Positions 4,682 to 5,323 of a stretch of DNA of 5,323 nucleotides are shown here, in pieces. This DNA is from Clostridia bacterium (lineage in GTDB: Bacteria; Bacillota; Clostridia; Oscillospirales; Acutalibacteraceae), in the NCBI GenBank assembly GCA_900766945.1, contig CAAFXD010000303.1, positions 1 to 5,323 on the forward strand. The letters are read 5' to 3'. Every line of letters starts with the position of its first letter. The stretch's first letter is position 1. A program made the position numbers and the translations under genes. The notes under the pieces were generated by a model. The model had not been told where the DNA came from. It made no database searches and saw nothing but the letters and a program-made list of their open reading frames with translations.

Positions 4682-5323
4682 ATGCAAATCAATGAAAACT
4701 TTTTAAAAATCGAAAGCAGTTATTTGTTCTCGAACATTGCAAAGAAAGTGAAGGCATACGCCGCGGCGCACCCCGAAAAAGAGATTATCCGTCTCGGCAT
4801 CGGCGATGTCACCCGCCCGCTTGCGCCCGCCTGCATTGAAGCGATGCACAAGGCGGTAGACGAAATGGCGAGTGCGGAGACCTTCCAAGGCTATCCGCCA
4901 GAATACGGGCAGGACTTTTTGCTCGAAGCCATTTTGGAAAACGATTATAAAGCGCGCGGCGTGAACCTTGATAAAACCGAAATTTTTGTTTCCGACGGCG
5001 CGAAAAGCGATTGCGGCAATATCGGCGATATTTTTTCGCTTGACAATCGCGTGGCGGTTTGTGACCCCGTTTACCCCGTGTATGTGGATACGAATGTGAT
5101 GTCGGGCAGAGCGGGCGAGCGCACCGAAACCGGTTGGAGCAACATTCTCTATATGCCCTGCACGGCGGAAAATAATTTTCTGCCTGCCATTCCCGAGAGC
5201 CATGTAGATATAATTTATCTATGCTTCCCGAACAACCCGACAGGGATGTCGATTACCAAGGCGGAACTCAAAAAATGGGTGGATTACGCGTTGCGTGAGG
5301 GCGCGGTGATTTTGTACGATTCC
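4682..5323 (+). CDS. dapL: LL-diaminopimelate aminotransferase, 5' part (runs off the window)
   Basis: PLP aminotransferase that turns tetrahydrodipicolinate directly into LL-DAP using glutamate as amino donor, bypassing the acylated dapD/C/E route. The frame is open to the last base, giving 214 residues of an expected ~390-410; the Schiff-base lysine lies beyond the edge. N-terminus MQINENFLKIESSYLF, then IRLGIGDVTRPL (36-47), AMHKAVDEMA (54-63), IFVSDGAKSDCGNIGDIF (101-118), DPVYPVYVDTNVM (128-140), CTAENNF (160-166) and YLCFPNNPTG (179-188), all matching DapL better than general class I aminotransferases. A small oddity is GYPPEYGQDFL (70-80), where I would expect GYGPEQGYDFL. It follows dapF on the same strand; its product is DapF's substrate. 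The frame has no stop and a strong ribosome-binding site. Confidence 0.95.
   Translation, partial: MQINENFLKIESSYLFSNIAKKVKAYAAAHPEKEIIRLGIGDVTRPLAPACIEAMHKAVDEMASAETFQGYPPEYGQDFLLEAILENDYKARGVNLDKTEIFVSDGAKSDCGNIGDIFSLDNRVAVCDPVYPVYVDTNVMSGRAGERTETGWSNILYMPCTAENNFLPAIPESHVDIIYLCFPNNPTGMSITKAELKKWVDYALREGAVILYDS

Noticed and set aside
4703..5203. Open frame of 166 codons on the minus strand
   Set aside because: It is a shadow of the well-matched dapL coding sequence on the plus strand.

Overview
The window is a same-strand (+) run of core metabolic genes that looks chromosomal and Firmicutes/Clostridia-like, most resembling gut Oscillospiraceae or related Clostridia. That placement is an inference. 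It rests on the DapL aminotransferase route to diaminopimelate, an ANTAR regulator placed among housekeeping genes, strong AGGAGG-type ribosome-binding sites, and short intergenic repeats of the GTAGGG- and TGTCATCCTGAG- types that I associate with such genomes.

Layout from left to right: (1) the C-terminal ~400 residues of IMP dehydrogenase (guaB), whose 5' end lies outside the window; (2) ten bases later, a small REP-associated tyrosine transposase-like (RAYT, Y1_Tnp/HUH) gene, clearly AT-richer than its neighbours; (3) serine hydroxymethyltransferase (glyA), complete; (4) a 176-residue ANTAR-domain protein with a degenerate receiver; (5) diaminopimelate epimerase (dapF), complete; (6) a 246-base intergenic stretch filled mostly by palindromic repeats; (7) the first 214 residues of LL-diaminopimelate aminotransferase (dapL), cut by the right edge.

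The metabolic genes fall into two themes. guaB (GMP branch of purine synthesis) and glyA (glycine and one-carbon units that feed purine synthesis) are functionally close. dapL and dapF catalyse consecutive steps from tetrahydrodipicolinate through LL-DAP to meso-DAP, for lysine and peptidoglycan. The ANTAR protein between them would be an RNA-binding antiterminator; its target is not identifiable here.

The most notable signal is repeat structure tied to the RAYT gene. Its own reading frame contains a perfect 27-bp inverted pair (1336-1362 and 1503-1529), each arm a GTAG-footed imperfect palindrome, bracketing the codons for the catalytic His-x-His motif. The same kind of unit (GTAGGG foot, GC-rich hairpin, terminal CG) occurs as another outward-facing inverted pair between dapF and dapL (4445-4468 and 4584-4607), there bracketing a different, larger inverted repeat (4492-4582). 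A GTAG foot is the known recognition feature of REP sequences processed by RAYT nucleases in E. coli. The window may therefore show both an enzyme and its substrate family, with two substrate copies inside the enzyme's own gene.
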